A program made the translations under genes and the position numbers. DNA of 64,000 nucleotides from Labedaea rhizosphaerae (lineage in GTDB: Bacteria > Actinomycetota > Actinomycetes > Mycobacteriales > Pseudonocardiaceae): contig NZ_SNXZ01000003.1 in NCBI RefSeq assembly GCF_004362825.1, forward strand, positions 410,784 to 474,783. The letters run 5' to 3'. Position 1 is the first letter of the stretch, and each line of letters begins with the position of its first letter. This document shows, in pieces, positions 53,336 to 62,269 of this stretch. The notes under the pieces were generated by a model, which was not told the origin of the DNA, did no database searches, and saw only the letters and a list, made by a program, of their open reading frames with translations.

Positions 53336-54235
53336 GTGCCGGCTGAGATCGTCGCCGCGGGCGCGGTGCTCTGGCGCCCCGGCGGGGAAATCGCCCTCGT
53401 CCACCGGCCGCGCTACGACGACTGGTCGCTGCCGAAGGGAAAGGTCGAACCCGGGGAGTCGCTGCCCGCGGCGGTGCGCCGCGAGGTCCACGAGGAGACC
53501 GGGTTCGCCTGCGTGCTCGGCCGTTCGCTCGGGCAGGTCGGTTACCGCATCGGCCGCGACTACAAGACCGTCGACTACTTCGCCGCGCGGGCCGGTGATG
53601 GCGAGTTCGCCCCAAACAAGGAGGTCGACGAGCTGCGCTGGCTGCCGGTGCCCGACGCGCTGGCGTTGCTGACCTACCAGCGTGATCGCGGCGTCGTGCG
53701 GTGGTTCGCCGCCGACCCGCCCACCGTGGCCACCGTGTTGCTGGTGCGCCACGCGAAGGCGGGCAAGCGCGAGGAGTGGTCGGCGCCGGACGACCTGCGC
53801 CCGCTCAGCCCGGCGGGCGTGGAGCAGGCCCGGCAGCTGCGCGAGTTGCTGCCGCACTTCGGCCCCGACCGCGTCCACTCGGCGCCGCCGGTGCGCTGCC
53901 GCAGCACCGTGCAGGCCGTCGCCGACGACCTCGGCGTGCCGGTGGTCGACGAACCGCGGCTGTCGGAGAACGGCTACTGGGCGAACGAGGATCGCGGGCG
54001 CGAGCGCTTCCTGCGCATCGTTGCGGCCGGTGGGACGCCGGTGGTGTGCAGCCAGGGCGGCGTGATCCCGGACCTGGTTTCGGCCCTCGCGGAGGAGGGC
54101 GAGGTGCGCCTGCCGTCCACGCGGACCAAGAAGGGCAGCATGTGGCTGCTCTCGTTCACCGAGGGGCAGCGGTTGTTCGCCGCGGACTACTTCCCTTCGC
54201 CGGACGGGCTTCCGGTCATCGACACCAGCGGGTGA
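53336..54235 (+). CDS. mutT1: Nudix hydrolase fused to histidine phosphatase (MutT1 type)
   Basis: 299 residues. The Nudix box GKVEPGESLPAAVRREVHEE begins near residue 35, followed by TGF. The second domain, from about 135, is a histidine phosphatase with LVRHAKAGKRE instead of RHG. In mycobacteria MutT1 cleans 8-oxo-GTP/dGTP and dinucleoside polyphosphates, the second domain removing the remaining phosphates. GTG 53336 follows the ppk stop by 3 bases, indicating an operon. Same order as Rv2984-Rv2985. Confidence 0.94.
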   Translation: MPAEIVAAGAVLWRPGGEIALVHRPRYDDWSLPKGKVEPGESLPAAVRREVHEETGFACVLGRSLGQVGYRIGRDYKTVDYFAARAGDGEFAPNKEVDELRWLPVPDALALLTYQRDRGVVRWFAADPPTVATVLLVRHAKAGKREEWSAPDDLRPLSPAGVEQARQLRELLPHFGPDRVHSAPPVRCRSTVQAVADDLGVPVVDEPRLSENGYWANEDRGRERFLRIVAAGGTPVVCSQGGVIPDLVSALAEEGEVRLPSTRTKKGSMWLLSFTEGQRLFAADYFPSPDGLPVIDTSG

Positions 54236-54241
54236 GCCGCG

Positions 54242-54973
54242 GTGAACCGCACCGATCGCCTGTACGCGCTCGTCGAGGAGCTGCGTGCCGTCGCGCCGCG
54301 GCCGCGCAGTGCCGCGTGGCTGGCCCGCCGGTTCGAGGTGAGCACGCGGACCATCGAGCGTGATCTCCTGGCGTTGCAGCAGAGCGGTGTGCCGGTCTAC
54401 GCCCAACCAGGTCGCACGGGTGGTTACGTGCTCGACCGGACGGCAACACTGCCGCCGCTCGCCTTGTCCCCCGCCGAGGCGACCGCGCTCGCGGTGGGGC
54501 TGCGGCAGCTCACCGGTACACCTTTCGCTTCGGCCGCACGCTCGGCACTGCAGAAGGTGCTCGCGGTCATGCCCGGCCCGCGCCTGCGTTCGGCGGCCGA
54601 ATTGGCCGGGAAGGTGCTGTTCGTGGCGCCCGAGGGTGCCGCACCCTCGATGCCGCCCGCGGTGCGTGACGCGATCACCGACGGGCGGGTGCTGCGGCTC
54701 GGTTACGTCGACCGCCACGGTGTCACCTCCGACCGCGACGTGGAGCCGTTGGGGTTCTTGGGCGGGGAGCCGCACTGGTACCTGCTCGCCTGGTGCCGCA
54801 CCAGGTCCGCGGTGCGCGGGTTCCGGCTCGACCGCATCCGCTCGGCGGCCGCGCTCGAGGAACCGGTGCCGCCGCGGGAGGTCGACCTGCGCGAGATCGA
54901 CGCGCTCGGGCGGGAACTGGTCGGGCTCGATGTGATGCCAAACACCGACAGCACGGTGTCGCCACGGCGCTGA
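54242..54973 (+). CDS. WYL-domain (YafY/DeoR-like) transcription regulator
   Basis: 243 residues. N-terminal helix-turn-helix (RSAAWLARRFEVSTRTIERDLLAL, about 20-50) and a WYL domain (about 135-225: LRLGYVDRHGV, GEPHWYLLAWCRTRSAVRGFRLDRI). WYL domains bind nucleic acid or nucleotides and often regulate stress genes. GTG 54242 is 6 bp after mutT1. The gene following at 55008 encodes a SnoaL-like protein, a frequent partner of small WYL regulators. Confidence 0.9.
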   Translation: MNRTDRLYALVEELRAVAPRPRSAAWLARRFEVSTRTIERDLLALQQSGVPVYAQPGRTGGYVLDRTATLPPLALSPAEATALAVGLRQLTGTPFASAARSALQKVLAVMPGPRLRSAAELAGKVLFVAPEGAAPSMPPAVRDAITDGRVLRLGYVDRHGVTSDRDVEPLGFLGGEPHWYLLAWCRTRSAVRGFRLDRIRSAAALEEPVPPREVDLREIDALGRELVGLDVMPNTDSTVSPRR

Positions 54974-55007
54974 ACCCTGGGTCCACACGACGGACGAAGG
55001 GAAGTGC

Positions 55008-55400
55008 ATGGTGGTCACGACGATCGACAGCCGGATCGGCGCACGGCTGTGGGACGACTGGACGAGCTTGTGGAACGGCGATCTCGAGATCGCTTCGCGT
55101 CTGGTGACGCCGGGGTTCCGGATCCACTTCGGCGGGGCCGGGTCGGCGGACGCGGACGCGTTGCGGGGGCCGGACGGGATCGCCGAGTTCATCGGGGGTT
55201 TCCGGGCCCGGTACGAGCGGCTGGTCTACCGGGTGGACGTGGGACCGTTGGTGGACGGGGACAAGGTGGCCGGCCGCTGGATCGCGTCCGGTGCCGATGC
55301 CGCACGCGGGGAGTTCCGCAAGGGCGGGATCGACATCCTGCGCTGTGAAGGGGATCGGATCGCGGAGGTCTGGTCGGTCACCGGGGAACGGCTGTTGTAG
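55008..55400 (+). CDS. SnoaL-like (NTF2-fold) protein
   Basis: 130 residues forming the cone-shaped NTF2 fold. WDDWTSLWNGDLEIASRLVTPGFRIHFGG is the usual start of SnoaL-like domains and IDILRCEGDRIAEVWSVTG the final strands. Members are cyclases, isomerases or small-ligand binders; no catalytic residues can be assigned. ATG 55008 follows GAAGGGAAG. Probably cotranscribed with the WYL regulator 34 bp upstream. Confidence 0.85.
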   Translation: MVVTTIDSRIGARLWDDWTSLWNGDLEIASRLVTPGFRIHFGGAGSADADALRGPDGIAEFIGGFRARYERLVYRVDVGPLVDGDKVAGRWIASGADAARGEFRKGGIDILRCEGDRIAEVWSVTGERLL

Positions 55401-55938
55401 ATCCACTCCGGACTCCGTCCCGGCCGGGTTTTCCCCAGGCGGGCGGTTGTCCACAGATTGGCGCGACGCCCGTTTTGCCGCCACTGGGCCGATGGACTGG
55501 GACCCGGGGCCGCCCCGGGAGGGTGGGGGTCTGGCCTACGCGAGGCGGCAAGAAAGGCGTCGCGGGCGCGAATAGAAGTCAGTTCCAGGCCGTCCGGTTG
55601 GTGGGGTAAAACCGTCCGCACTGCTCCATTCGGCGCCTGGCATCGGCGGCTTCGGGCATTTGGTCGTCATGCATGCAAGCGGCCGATTCCCGCCGAGAAG
55701 TGCTGGCCACAGGGCCACGCAAGGGAAGCCGAACCGCCGGCCGAGGGCATCCCAAGCCCTGCAGGGGATGCTGTCGGCGGCCCTGGGCGGGCCCTGACCG
55801 GGCTGTGGACGGGCTCTCGCCGGGTGGCCCGTCTGATCCACTGCCAGGCCACAGGATCACGGGCCGAGGCGGCCAGTTCGCCTTCCATCGAACGGATCTC
55901 CTCGGCGGTCCCGCGATGATCCACTCCGGACACGCGTC
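55401..55938. other. Gene-free spacer between SnoaL-like gene and hupB
   Basis: Together with the terminator to 55985 this is the longest spacer (585 bp) without a supportable gene. Several open frames cross it on both strands, but none has a ribosome site, family resemblance or typical codon-position bias. It contains the DnaA-box-pair element at 55427-55458. It may hold degraded remains of a gene. Confidence 0.6.
55427..55458 (+). repeat. Dispersed element with paired DnaA-box-like 9-mers, copy 2
   Basis: TTTTCCCCA (55429-55437, one base off the box) and TTGTCCACA (55447-55455, exact) are 18 bp apart. It matches the minus strand of 8363-8394 at 29 of 32 positions; the three differences are one in the first box and two in the linker. 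Confidence 0.6.
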
Positions 55939-55965
55939 GGCCCCGCACCCAACGGGTGCGGGGCC
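55939..55965 (-). terminator. Terminator of hupB
   Basis: GGCCCCGCACCC and GGGTGCGGGGCC form a perfect 12-bp stem with a 3-nt loop, 20 bp after the hupB stop on the minus strand. Confidence 0.85.
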
Positions 55966-55985
55966 GTCACGCAGCTGCGCTGCTA

Positions 55986-56654
55986 CTACTTCTTCTTCGC
56001 AGCGGTCTTGCGGGTGGTGCCGGTCTTCGCCGCGGCCGAGGTCTTCTTGGCCGGGCTCGCCTTGCGCGCGGTCGTCGTCTTGGCCGCGGTCGTCTTCTTC
56101 GCGGTGGTCGCCGCCTTCGCCGTGCTGGACTTCGCGGTCGAGCGGGCTGCCGGCTTCGCGGCCGCCTTCGGAGCCGCCGCCGCCTTCGCGGTGGTCGCCC
56201 GCGAACGCGTGGAAGTGGTCTTGGCGGGCGCCTTGGCCGCCGCCGTCTTCGTGGCCGCGGCGCGGCCACGGGTGGTGCTCGCGGCACGCGTGGTGGCCGC
56301 CTTGGGCGCGGCGGCACGGGTGCCGGCGGCCGCGGTGGCACGGGCGGTGCTGCGGGTCGCGGTGGCCCTCGGCAGCTTCTTGGCGCCGCTGATGACCTCC
56401 TTGAAGTTCGTGCCGGCGCGGAACGCGGGAACGTTGGTCTTCTTCACCTTCACGGTCTCACCGGTGCGCGGGTTGCGCGCGGTGCGAGCGGCGCGGGCAC
56501 GCTTCTCGAACACACCGAAACCGGTGATGTTGACCTTCTCGCCCTTGTTGACCGTGCGAACGATCACGTCGACGAGACCGTCGACCGCAGCGCCTGCGGT
56601 CTTCTTGTCGCCAAGCCGCTCGGTGAGCGCCTCGATGAGCTGGGCCTTGTTCAC
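55986..56654 (-). CDS. hupB: HU-type histone-like DNA-binding protein with Lys/Ala tail
   Basis: 222 residues. The HU core is residues 1-90 ([46 protein letters not shown]). The remaining 130 residues are Ala/Lys/Thr/Arg rich with KTAAAK- and PAKKTS-like repeats, as in mycobacterial HupB/HLP, giving a eukaryotic H1-like tail that compacts DNA. GTG 56654 follows GGAGG and AAGG. Equivalent to Rv2986c, next to leuD as there. Confidence 0.96.
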   Translation of the reverse strand: MNKAQLIEALTERLGDKKTAGAAVDGLVDVIVRTVNKGEKVNITGFGVFEKRARAARTARNPRTGETVKVKKTNVPAFRAGTNFKEVISGAKKLPRATATRSTARATAAAGTRAAAPKAATTRAASTTRGRAAATKTAAAKAPAKTTSTRSRATTAKAAAAPKAAAKPAARSTAKSSTAKAATTAKKTTAAKTTTARKASPAKKTSAAAKTGTTRKTAAKKK

Positions 56655-56890
56655 CCTTCAGTCCTCCGTTAGACCAACTGTCGTTCACGGCCAATCTGGC
56701 CGACTTGTCGCCACAGTATGCCCAATGCAGCACAATTTCCACGCGACACCCCCTCTTTTTTCGTTGACCCATTGGATTTCTCGGCCGGGGCCGAGGCGGA
56801 TCGAGGGGGTGTCGCGTGGTCTTGTTGTGGCGCCGAAGAGGCCGACGACCAGGGGATTCTTGTTGGGAGAAGGGCGAATTAGGGGCCTAT

Positions 56891-57493
56891 TCAGGCCGCC
56901 CCGAGGGGGGTGGTGACGGGCTTCCAGGCCGGGCGGGACTTCTCGAACTCGGCGATCGCATCGGCGTGCCGCAGGGTCAACGCGATGTCGTCCAAGCCCT
57001 CCAGCAGCCGCCAGCGGGTGTAGTCGTCGATCCGGAACCGGGCGGTGAAGTCCTTTGCGGACACGGTCTTCGCCGTGAGGTCCACGGTGACCGCCGTGCC
57101 CGGCTCGTTCTCGAGGATCTTCCACAGCTGCTCGACGTCCGACTGCTCGCACTCGGCCGTGAGCAGGCCCTGCTTGCCCGCGTTGCCGCGGAAGATGTCG
57201 GCGAACCGGGCGGAGACGACCACCCGGAAGCCGTAGTCCGCCAGCGCCCAAACGGCGTGCTCGCGCGACGACCCGGTCCCGAAGTCGGGCCCGGCGACCA
57301 GCACGCTGCCCGCTCGAAAGGGTTCCTGGTTGAGCACGAAGGTCTCATCCGCGCGCCACGCGGCGAACAGCCCGTCCTCGAACCCGGTGCGGCTCACCCG
57401 CTTGAGGTACACCGCGGGGATGATCTGGTCGGTGTCCACGTTGGACCGGCGCAGCGGCACGCCGACCCCGGTGTGGGTGGTGAACGGCTCCAT
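56891..57493 (-). CDS. leuD: 3-isopropylmalate dehydratase small subunit
   Basis: 200 residues. Swivel domain partner of LeuC for leucine synthesis. Signature [21 protein letters not shown] at the start (substrate loop), followed by [20 protein letters not shown] 57493 lies 14 bp after leuC, and GAGGA provides the ribosome site. The 236 bp beyond its stop, up to hupB, hold no gene. Confidence 0.96.
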   Translation of the reverse strand: MEPFTTHTGVGVPLRRSNVDTDQIIPAVYLKRVSRTGFEDGLFAAWRADETFVLNQEPFRAGSVLVAGPDFGTGSSREHAVWALADYGFRVVVSARFADIFRGNAGKQGLLTAECEQSDVEQLWKILENEPGTAVTVDLTAKTVSAKDFTARFRIDDYTRWRLLEGLDDIALTLRHADAIAEFEKSRPAWKPVTTPLGAA

Positions 57494-57507
57494 CTCGGTG
57501 TCCTCCT

Positions 57508-58911
57508 CTAGAACAGGTCGTCGGGGGTGGAAAGGGTGCCGCGGACCGCCGTGGCCGCCGCGACCAGCGGCGATACCAGGTGGGTCCGCCCGCCTTTGCC
57601 CTGCCTGCCCTCGAAGTTGCGGTTCGATGTGGACGCGCTGCGCTCACCCGGGCGGAGCTGGTCCGGGTTCATCCCAAGGCACATCGAGCAGCCCGCCTGC
57701 CGCCACTCGGCGCCCGCGGCGATGAACACCTTGTGCAATCCCTCGGATTCGGCCTGTGCCCGTACCTTCATCGACCCCGGCACCACGAGCATCCGGACGT
57801 CCTTGGCCACCTGGCGGCCCCGCAGCACTTCCGCGGCGGCCCGGAGGTCCTCGATGCGGCCGTTGGTGCAGGAGCCGAGGAACACCGTGTCGACCGTGAT
57901 GTCGCGCAGCGGGGTGCCCGGGGTGAGGTCCATGTAGGCCAACGCCTTCTCGGCGGCCACCCGCTCGTTCTCGTCGGCGATCGCCTCCGGGTCGGGCACC
58001 CGCTCGCTCAACGGCAGGCCCTGACCGGGGTTGGTCCCCCACGTGACGAACGGCGTCAGGCTGGTCGCGTCGATGTGCACCTCGGCGTCGAACTCGGCGC
58101 CCTCGTCGGTGCGCAGCTGCCGCCAGTTCTCCAGTGCGGCGTTCCACTCCTCGCCCTTGGGGGCGTGCGGACGGCCCGACAGGTAGGCGAAGGTCGTCTC
58201 GTCCGGGGCCACCATGCCCGCGCGGGCACCGGCCTCGATCGACATGTTGCAGATGGTCATCCGCGCTTCCATGGACAGCGCCTCGATCGCGCTCCCCCGG
58301 TACTCCAGGACGTAGCCCTGGCCGCCACCGGTGCCGATCTTGGCGATGACGGCGAGGATCACGTCCTTGGCCGTGACACCGGGGGCCAGCTCGCCGTCCA
58401 CGGTGATCGCCATGGTCTTGAAGGGGCGCAACGGCAGCGTCTGGGTCGCGAGCACGTGCTCGACCTCGGAGGTGCCGATGCCGAAGGCCATCGCGCCGAA
58501 CGCGCCGTGCGTGGAAGTGTGGCTGTCACCGCAAACCACGGTCATGCCGGGCTGGGTGAGCCCGAGCTGCGGGCCGATCACGTGCACGATGCCCTGTTCC
58601 GCGTCACCCATCGGGTGCAGCCGGACGCCGAACTCCTCGCAGTTGCGCCGAAGCGTGTCCACCTGGGTGCGCGAGACCGGGTCGGCGATGGGCTTGTCGA
58701 TGTCCACCGTGGGCACGTTGTGGTCCTCAGTGGCGATGGTCAGGTCCGGCCGGCGCACCGGGCGGCCGGCCAACCGGAGACCGTCGAACGCCTGGGGGCT
58801 CGTCACCTCGTGCACGAGGTGGAGGTCGATGTAGAGCAAGTCCGGCTCATCGCCCTCACCGCGACGCACGACGTGTGCGTCCCACACCTTCTCCGCGAGT
58901 GTGCGCGCCAT
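57508..58911 (-). CDS. leuC: 3-isopropylmalate dehydratase large subunit
   Basis: 467 residues. Aconitase-family subunit that isomerises 2- to 3-isopropylmalate. The 4Fe-4S cysteines are seen in [13 protein letters not shown] and [26 protein letters not shown] holds active-site residues. ATG 58911 follows GAAGG and matches [13 protein letters not shown]; the open frame upstream crosses the promoter and is not coding. Divergent from its probable regulator, an IclR-type gene, with an 88-bp promoter containing repeated TTCCCA sequences. Confidence 0.96.
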   Translation of the reverse strand: MARTLAEKVWDAHVVRRGEGDEPDLLYIDLHLVHEVTSPQAFDGLRLAGRPVRRPDLTIATEDHNVPTVDIDKPIADPVSRTQVDTLRRNCEEFGVRLHPMGDAEQGIVHVIGPQLGLTQPGMTVVCGDSHTSTHGAFGAMAFGIGTSEVEHVLATQTLPLRPFKTMAITVDGELAPGVTAKDVILAVIAKIGTGGGQGYVLEYRGSAIEALSMEARMTICNMSIEAGARAGMVAPDETTFAYLSGRPHAPKGEEWNAALENWRQLRTDEGAEFDAEVHIDATSLTPFVTWGTNPGQGLPLSERVPDPEAIADENERVAAEKALAYMDLTPGTPLRDITVDTVFLGSCTNGRIEDLRAAAEVLRGRQVAKDVRMLVVPGSMKVRAQAESEGLHKVFIAAGAEWRQAGCSMCLGMNPDQLRPGERSASTSNRNFEGRQGKGGRTHLVSPLVAAATAVRGTLSTPDDLF

Positions 58912-58963
58912 CTTGACCTTCCTCGACGAGTTGTCTTCCCAGGAACCGGGCTTTCCCAAAGAC

Positions 58964-58993
58964 TGGACATCCCAGATTCCGGGAACGTAGTAT
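58964..58993 (+). promoter_or_regulatory. Leaderless promoter of IclR regulator gene
   Basis: TGGACA (58964-58969), 18 bp, TAGTAT (58988-58993). The GTG start at 59000 is 7 bp past the -10 box. TCCCAGATTCCGGGA (58970-58984) in the spacer and TTTCCCAAAG just before are candidate regulator sites shared with leuC. Confidence 0.65.
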
Positions 58994-58999
58994 CGCGAC

Positions 59000-59701
59000 G
59001 TGGGACAGTCTAGCGGCATCGGAGTTCTGGACAAGGCCATGGCCGTACTGCAGGCGGTGGCCAAGGAGCCTTGTGGCCTCGCGGAGTTGTGCAGCCGCAC
59101 CGGCTTGCCCAGAGCGACCGCGCACCGGCTCGCGGTGGGCCTGGAAGTGCACCGCCTGCTGCGCCGCGGAAGCGATGGCCGCTGGCGTCCGGGGGCCGCG
59201 CTGAGCGAGCTCGCCGGTGGGGCGACCGATCCGTTGCTGGACGCGGCGAACGCCGTCCTGCCGCGGTTGCGCGACATCACCGGCGAGAGCGTGCAGCTCT
59301 ACCGCCGCGACGGGATGCACCGCATCTGCATCAGCGCCGCGGAGCCGCCGTCCGGGCTGCGGGACACTGTTCCGGTCGGTGCACGGCTGCCGATGACGGC
59401 CGGGTCGGGCGCGAAGGTCCTTGCGGCGTGGGCGGATCCGGCGACGCAGCGGACCCTGCTCGTGGACGCGGTCTACGGCGAGCGCGCGCTGCTCGAGGTG
59501 CGCCGGCGCGGCTGGGCGCAGAGCGTGGCCGAGCGGGAACCCGGCGTGGCCAGCGTTTCCGCGCCGGTGCGGGATTCGTCGGGGACGGTCGTGGCCGCGG
59601 TGTCGGTGTCCGGCCCCATCGACCGGATGGGACGGCGCCCGGGCGCGCGCTGGGCCGCCGATTTGTTGGCCGCCGCGGACGCCCTGCAGACCAGGCTTTA
59701 G
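59000..59701 (+). CDS. IclR-family regulator of leucine genes (NdgR-like)
   Basis: 233 residues. Winged helix at about 8-75 ([38 protein letters not shown]) and an IclR effector domain with [19 protein letters not shown] and [14 protein letters not shown]. In Streptomyces and mycobacteria the IclR protein beside leuCD (NdgR, Rv2989) controls leucine and related amino-acid genes. Position and orientation are the same here. GTG 59000, probably without a leader. Confidence 0.92.
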   Translation: MGQSSGIGVLDKAMAVLQAVAKEPCGLAELCSRTGLPRATAHRLAVGLEVHRLLRRGSDGRWRPGAALSELAGGATDPLLDAANAVLPRLRDITGESVQLYRRDGMHRICISAAEPPSGLRDTVPVGARLPMTAGSGAKVLAAWADPATQRTLLVDAVYGERALLEVRRRGWAQSVAEREPGVASVSAPVRDSSGTVVAAVSVSGPIDRMGRRPGARWAADLLAAADALQTRL

Positions 59702-59713
59702 CACGCCCCAAAA

Positions 59714-59754
59714 ACAGCGAATGCCGCACCCGAGCCGGGTGCGGCATTCGCTGT
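59714..59754. terminator. Strong bidirectional terminator
   Basis: ACAGCGAATGCCGCACCCG pairs perfectly over 19 bp with CGGGTGCGGCATTCGCTGT around AGC. AAAAA precedes it, giving a U-run for the minus-strand message. It separates the IclR gene from the convergent hydrolase. Confidence 0.9.
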
Positions 59755-59763
59755 CTCAGCGGC

Positions 59764-60822
59764 TCAGACCGAAGCCAGGTGGGCGTGCAGGGCCCGGTTG
59801 AACTCGTCCGGCTTGTCCAGGTGTGGACCGTGTCCGGCGTCCTCGATGACCACTTCCTGATACGCCCCATAGCCATCGAGCACCGCGCGGGTCTGCGCGA
59901 TCATCGGCTGCGGCGGCCACTGCTCCTCACCCGGCCAGCCGGGCACCGCGCCCAGCCGGCCCAGGTACCCGAAGTCGTACAACGAGGTGTCGGACACGAT
60001 CACGTCGTCGGTCCCCCGGATCCACAGGATCGGCGGCTTCGGCGTCACACCCGACAGGTCGGCGATGCGGAAGTGCGTGGGCGCCATCGCGTTCAGCACG
60101 CCCCGCTCGCCCGGCAGCACGCCCGGCCAGTCGTCGGTGGACGCGAACGTGCCCGGGTAGTGGTCGTCGCCCAGCCGCGTGGAGAGCATCGAGTCCACGT
60201 ACGCGTCCTCAGGCCCCAACCGAGTCCCCGGCTTCACGTAGTGGGCCCGCAGCACCGACCGCGGCGACAGCGGGGATTCGTCACTGGTGTCCCGCTTGGC
60301 CAGCCGCGAGACGAACTCCGGGTTCCCCGTGCCACCACCGGAACCGGCGCCCCGCGGATGGCACAGCTCACCGTCGAGGCCCTTGGTGCCGCCGAAACCG
60401 AACGGCGACACCGGCGCCATCAACGTCAGCGACGCCACCGTCGACGGTGCGTCCAGCAGGTACTGCATGAGCACGCCGCCGCCCATGCTCCACCCCACCA
60501 AGTGGACCTTGCCCAGCTCCAGTTCCGCGATCAGCGCACGCAGGTCGTCCGCGTAGTCGCGCAGGCCGCGCGTGGCGTCGACCGGCGCCGGATCGGTGTC
60601 ACCGAACCCGCGCAGGTCCACCGCCATCGCGCGGTACCCGGCGGGCAGGTCGAGCATCGCCTGCTGCCAGAACAGGCTGGACGACACGTTGCCGTGCACG
60701 AACAGCACGACGGGGCCCGCGGTGTCGTCGGTGTCGTCGGTGCCGGTGCGCTCCAGCACGTTCACGGTCAACCGCTCGGTCGGCACCCGCCGGGCGGAAA
60801 TGCCGTCCAGCAACTTGGTCAT
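59764..60822 (-). CDS. Alpha/beta hydrolase
   Basis: 352 residues, cytoplasmic. LFVHGNVSSSLFWQQ is the oxyanion loop, VGWSMGGGVLMQY the nucleophile elbow (Ser), RGTDDVIV carries the acid and EDAGHGPHLDKP the His, so the triad is complete. A cap domain of about 110 residues sits between. Esterase, haloperoxidase-like or epoxide-type activity cannot be distinguished. ATG 60822 follows AAGGGA. Transcribed with the secreted lipase, whose stop is 13 bp upstream. Confidence 0.88.
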   Translation of the reverse strand: MTKLLDGISARRVPTERLTVNVLERTGTDDTDDTAGPVVLFVHGNVSSSLFWQQAMLDLPAGYRAMAVDLRGFGDTDPAPVDATRGLRDYADDLRALIAELELGKVHLVGWSMGGGVLMQYLLDAPSTVASLTLMAPVSPFGFGGTKGLDGELCHPRGAGSGGGTGNPEFVSRLAKRDTSDESPLSPRSVLRAHYVKPGTRLGPEDAYVDSMLSTRLGDDHYPGTFASTDDWPGVLPGERGVLNAMAPTHFRIADLSGVTPKPPILWIRGTDDVIVSDTSLYDFGYLGRLGAVPGWPGEEQWPPQPMIAQTRAVLDGYGAYQEVVIEDAGHGPHLDKPDEFNRALHAHLASV

Positions 60823-60835
60823 GTCGGATCCCTTC

Positions 60836-62098
60836 TCAGCCAAGCCAGCTCACCACCTGCGACTCGACCCCGGAATGCCAGCCGAGCTGGAGGTGGTTGG
60901 CCGAGACGACGGTCGCCGTGCCGGCCACTGTGGACACCCCGGTGGTGTCGAGCGCGCTGCTGATGAACACCACGCCGTCGCTCGGACCACGGTTCTCGTT
61001 GTAGATGCCGACCACCGACGGCGTGCCGCCCGCCAGCAGGTACGTCTGCACCGCGGCGGGCACCCCGGCCTGCTGGATGGTCGAGATCAGCGAACCCGCG
61101 TTGATCGCGGCCTGGATGCCGGGGCCCTTGGTGTAGAAACCCTGGCCGCCGTAATAGGTGGTGTACCAGTCCTGCTGGCTCTGGTCGATGCCGTAGGTCC
61201 CGTCGAAGCGCGCGAGCATCTGCCGCTGCCCCGGGTAGGCGTCGTAACCGCCGGTCGGCACGAACGAGAACTCCGGGTGGTAGGTGTACGTGCCGTAACA
61301 AGTCATGTAGGTGTGCGGCAAGGGCGAGTTGACGACACCACCGCATTCCGGCCACACGGACAGATCATGCGCCCAGCCGTGCGCGAACGGGTAGTCGTAG
61401 CCGCCGTTCGGCCCGCCGAGGGTGATCAGCTTGCGCACGTCGCCCGCGTAGGCACTGCCCCAGGACGGCTTCACCGACGACACGTACATGCGTGCCGACA
61501 TCTCGCCCTTGCTCCAGCTGACGAGGTCGACCTTCGACACGCCGAGCCGCGCCTTGATCAACGCGACCGCATCGCCGACCTCCTGGGCCTGCATGAAGTT
61601 GTCGCCCTCCTTGTGGGCGAAGCCGATCGCGAACACCTTGTACCCGCGCGTCGACAGGTACTGCATCAACCCGGTGCTGGGGCACGACACCGCGCCGCAG
61701 CCGAAGCCGCCGCCCTCACCGGGGTTCGCCCACGCGCGGTCGGGGTTGTCGTTGGCGCCGTGCACAAGCAGCACCGGCGTCGCCTTGCTGCCGGTGTTCC
61801 AGCCCGGCGCCGAGTAGAGCAGGAAGCGCCCGGAGAAGGGCTGCTTGACGTTGTTGAAGAAGGTGAGCCGCTGGCCGTCCTGATCGCCGCGGCCGTCGGG
61901 CGGGTAGTTCTCCTGCGTGAAACCCGTGCGGGTGTCGATGTAGCGCTCGACCTTGGCCCAGCCGTTGGCGACGGAGCTGTAGGTGGCTTCCAGGTTCACC
62001 GAACCGGCGGCGCCGGCCTGGCCGGGCAGGACGAAGGACAGCACGGAGGCGAGCAGCGCCGCGACCGGCACCACCCTCCCCCATCGCGACAGGGACAT
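60836..62098 (-). CDS. Secreted lipase/esterase
   Basis: 420 residues. Signal peptide to about residue 30 (VVPVAALLASVLSFVLPGQAGA). The alpha/beta-hydrolase core has VLLVHGAND and the nucleophile in LVSWSKGEMSARMYV; the mature protein has four Cys (GFGCGAVSC, ECGG, TCYG) that probably form disulfides. Similar to actinobacterial extracellular lipases of the LipA/EstA type; His near the C terminus (SANHLQLGWHSG) fits the triad. ATG 62098. A cytoplasmic hydrolase follows directly. Confidence 0.87.
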   Translation of the reverse strand: MSLSRWGRVVPVAALLASVLSFVLPGQAGAAGSVNLEATYSSVANGWAKVERYIDTRTGFTQENYPPDGRGDQDGQRLTFFNNVKQPFSGRFLLYSAPGWNTGSKATPVLLVHGANDNPDRAWANPGEGGGFGCGAVSCPSTGLMQYLSTRGYKVFAIGFAHKEGDNFMQAQEVGDAVALIKARLGVSKVDLVSWSKGEMSARMYVSSVKPSWGSAYAGDVRKLITLGGPNGGYDYPFAHGWAHDLSVWPECGGVVNSPLPHTYMTCYGTYTYHPEFSFVPTGGYDAYPGQRQMLARFDGTYGIDQSQQDWYTTYYGGQGFYTKGPGIQAAINAGSLISTIQQAGVPAAVQTYLLAGGTPSVVGIYNENRGPSDGVVFISSALDTTGVSTVAGTATVVSANHLQLGWHSGVESQVVSWLG

Positions 62099-62218
62099 GG
62101 CGATTTTCCTCGGTTCTCGAGTGGTTCCGGTGCGAGCAACTTAGGCAGTGGCACCGCGCACCACCATGTGCGCAGCACACACCATCGCGCACCAGGCATG
62201 GTGGCCGCCACCAGCGTT

Positions 62219-62269
62219 ATTCATCACGTGTTGACTTATCGGCCGGCGGGGCGAATAATTCATCACATG
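62219..62269 (+). promoter_or_regulatory. Leaderless promoter with repeated ATTCATCAC operator
   Basis: TTGACT (62231-62236), 17 bp, AATAAT (62254-62259), with the start codon 8 bp further at 62267. ATTCATCACGTG precedes the -35 box and ATTCATCACATG follows the -10; the second continues into the palindrome CATCACATGATG over the start codon. Confidence 0.65.

Noticed and set aside
55458-55919. Open frame in the 55.4-55.98 kb spacer as a gene
   Set aside because: No ribosome site, overlaps competing frames on both strands and shows no recognisable protein features.
57508-59280. 590-codon LeuC with an N-terminal extension
   Set aside because: The extra part runs through the leuC-iclR promoter and into the IclR gene on the opposite strand; MARTLAEK at 58911 has a ribosome site and matches the family.
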